Below are positions 63,260 through 64,000 of a stretch of DNA of 64,000 nt, piece after piece. Position 1 is the first letter of the stretch. Every line of letters starts with the position of its first letter. The translations under genes and the position numbers were made by a program. A model generated the notes under the pieces. That model searched no databases and was not told the origin of the DNA. It saw only the letters and a list, made by a program, of their open reading frames with translations. This DNA is from Henricia sp. BOLD:AAB3569 (taxonomy: Eukaryota > Echinodermata > Asteroidea > Spinulosida > Echinasteridae): the NCBI GenBank assembly GCA_037783545.1, contig JBBELK010000329.1:4106501-4170500 (forward strand), in the 5' to 3' direction.

Positions 63260-64000
63260 TATGCATAAGTTTACTGGGACAAAAGACAGTTACAACACAT
63301 TCAATAATAAAAATAAAACACACATGTTTCAGCAAAGCATTTGATCGAATATCCAAGCTACATGTACTACTACATGTAGGCCTACTACTACTACTACTGT
63401 ACACATGACCATCATATGGGTCGTAGTGACCTCCAGCCTCCCCGGTCAAGAGCAATAGACCAGCACTCATTTGGTGGAAGCTGCGCAGCATCCGCAACCT
63501 GCTTAAGCCAGGTAACCCGGGGACGACCACGAGGCCTCATCCAGGTGGCAGGCCGTTGTCCAAGGTAGAACTGGACGGCAGCATCAAGGGCAAGACGAGT
63601 ATGGTAAGGAGCTTGGAGGCGCCGAACATGACCAAAAAGGGCGTGTTGCCTACCTGAGATCTCTGACAGAATGCTACCAAGCCCCGTGCGCTGCTGGATG
63701 GTTGCATTGGAAATGAAATCGAACCATCTGATACCAAGTATGCGACGCTGACACTGCATGTGGAAAGCTTGAATGCGTTCTTGTTCTTTCTTGCGCAGTG
63801 TCCAGGTTTCGGACCCATAAAGGACAACTGGAAGATTGGCCTTACTCCTCCAAAGACTATTAAGTTGGCCCATGATGATACTGGCAATGCCAATTCTGCG
63901 TAGTACATGTATGTCCTTACTGCAGAAACCTGATGAGTCGATGGTGCATCCAAGATAGCAGAAGGACTAGACTGGCTCAGCAACATTTGAATCCAGGGAG
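63260..64000 (-). pseudogene. LINE (non-LTR retrotransposon) 3' end, truncated by window
   Basis: The minus strand encodes the region C-terminal to a LINE reverse transcriptase: YLGCTIDSSG, MGQLNSLWRSKA, VLYGSETWTLRKKEQERIQA, CQRRILGIRW and GHVRRL, ending RGGWRSLRPI with a stop at 63412. A TAG stop interrupts the frame near 63967, so the copy is probably dead. A TAC/GTA microsatellite at about 63367-63400 may be the 3' tail. The rest lies beyond the window, and the clade cannot be fixed from this part. Confidence 0.8.

Overview
This is a eukaryotic, intron-rich, AT-biased genomic window. It looks like a marine deuterostome invertebrate, most likely an echinoderm or hemichordate, but no species can be named. 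The grounds are multi-exon genes with GT-AG introns, BEL/Pao, ISL2EU-type, THAP-type and LINE elements, tRNA-derived SINEs, dense MITEs, and a MITE family (end motif GGGCCCAATTTCATAGAG) that I associate with ambulacrarian genomes. The clade call is inference.

Host genes. Three paralogous SLC16/MCT-like major facilitator genes frame the window: A (3184-6433, +, first exon not found), B (24989-35574, -) and C (46796-51139, -). They share exon order and intron phases, and exon 2 is exactly 297 nt in all three. All three models stay open through every junction, and the complete models B and C sum to whole codons. Between B and C lie two convergent genes: a THAP-domain transposase-like gene (39275-42065, +) with a compacted core, and a small gene (42919-44863, -) for a P2X7-type ballast-domain protein without a channel. 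Both may be transposon-derived.

Mobile elements by region. 0-3.1 kb: stacked TIR elements. 3.1-6.4 kb: gene A, with a SINE filling one intron. 6.4-11.6 kb: hairpin MITE, Tigger-like remnant, and a mariner-like element carrying a fold-back insertion. 11.66-24.85 kb: a BEL/Pao retrotransposon (738-bp LTRs, 5-bp TSD) whose 5' LTR is interrupted by a complete ISL2EU-type DNA transposon (11927-17259). That transposon encodes divergent THAP-DDE transposase and SAP-SWIM-YqaJ-PHD proteins between 264-bp TIRs, and the 3' LTR preserves its empty target site. 25-35.6 kb: gene B, whose first intron holds a decayed second ISL2EU copy (31703-35388), itself hit by two TAA-TSD elements, plus two MULE-like MITEs with perfect 9-bp TSDs. 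35.6-39 kb: MITEs and a minisatellite. 39-45 kb: the THAP and ballast genes. 46.8-51.1 kb: gene C. 51-64 kb: no convincing host gene; fold-back elements, MITEs, tandem arrays and the 3' end of a LINE.

The best candidate for a distinct biological system is the intact two-gene ISL2EU-type element, because its age order, target site and a diverged derivative can all be read from this window alone.
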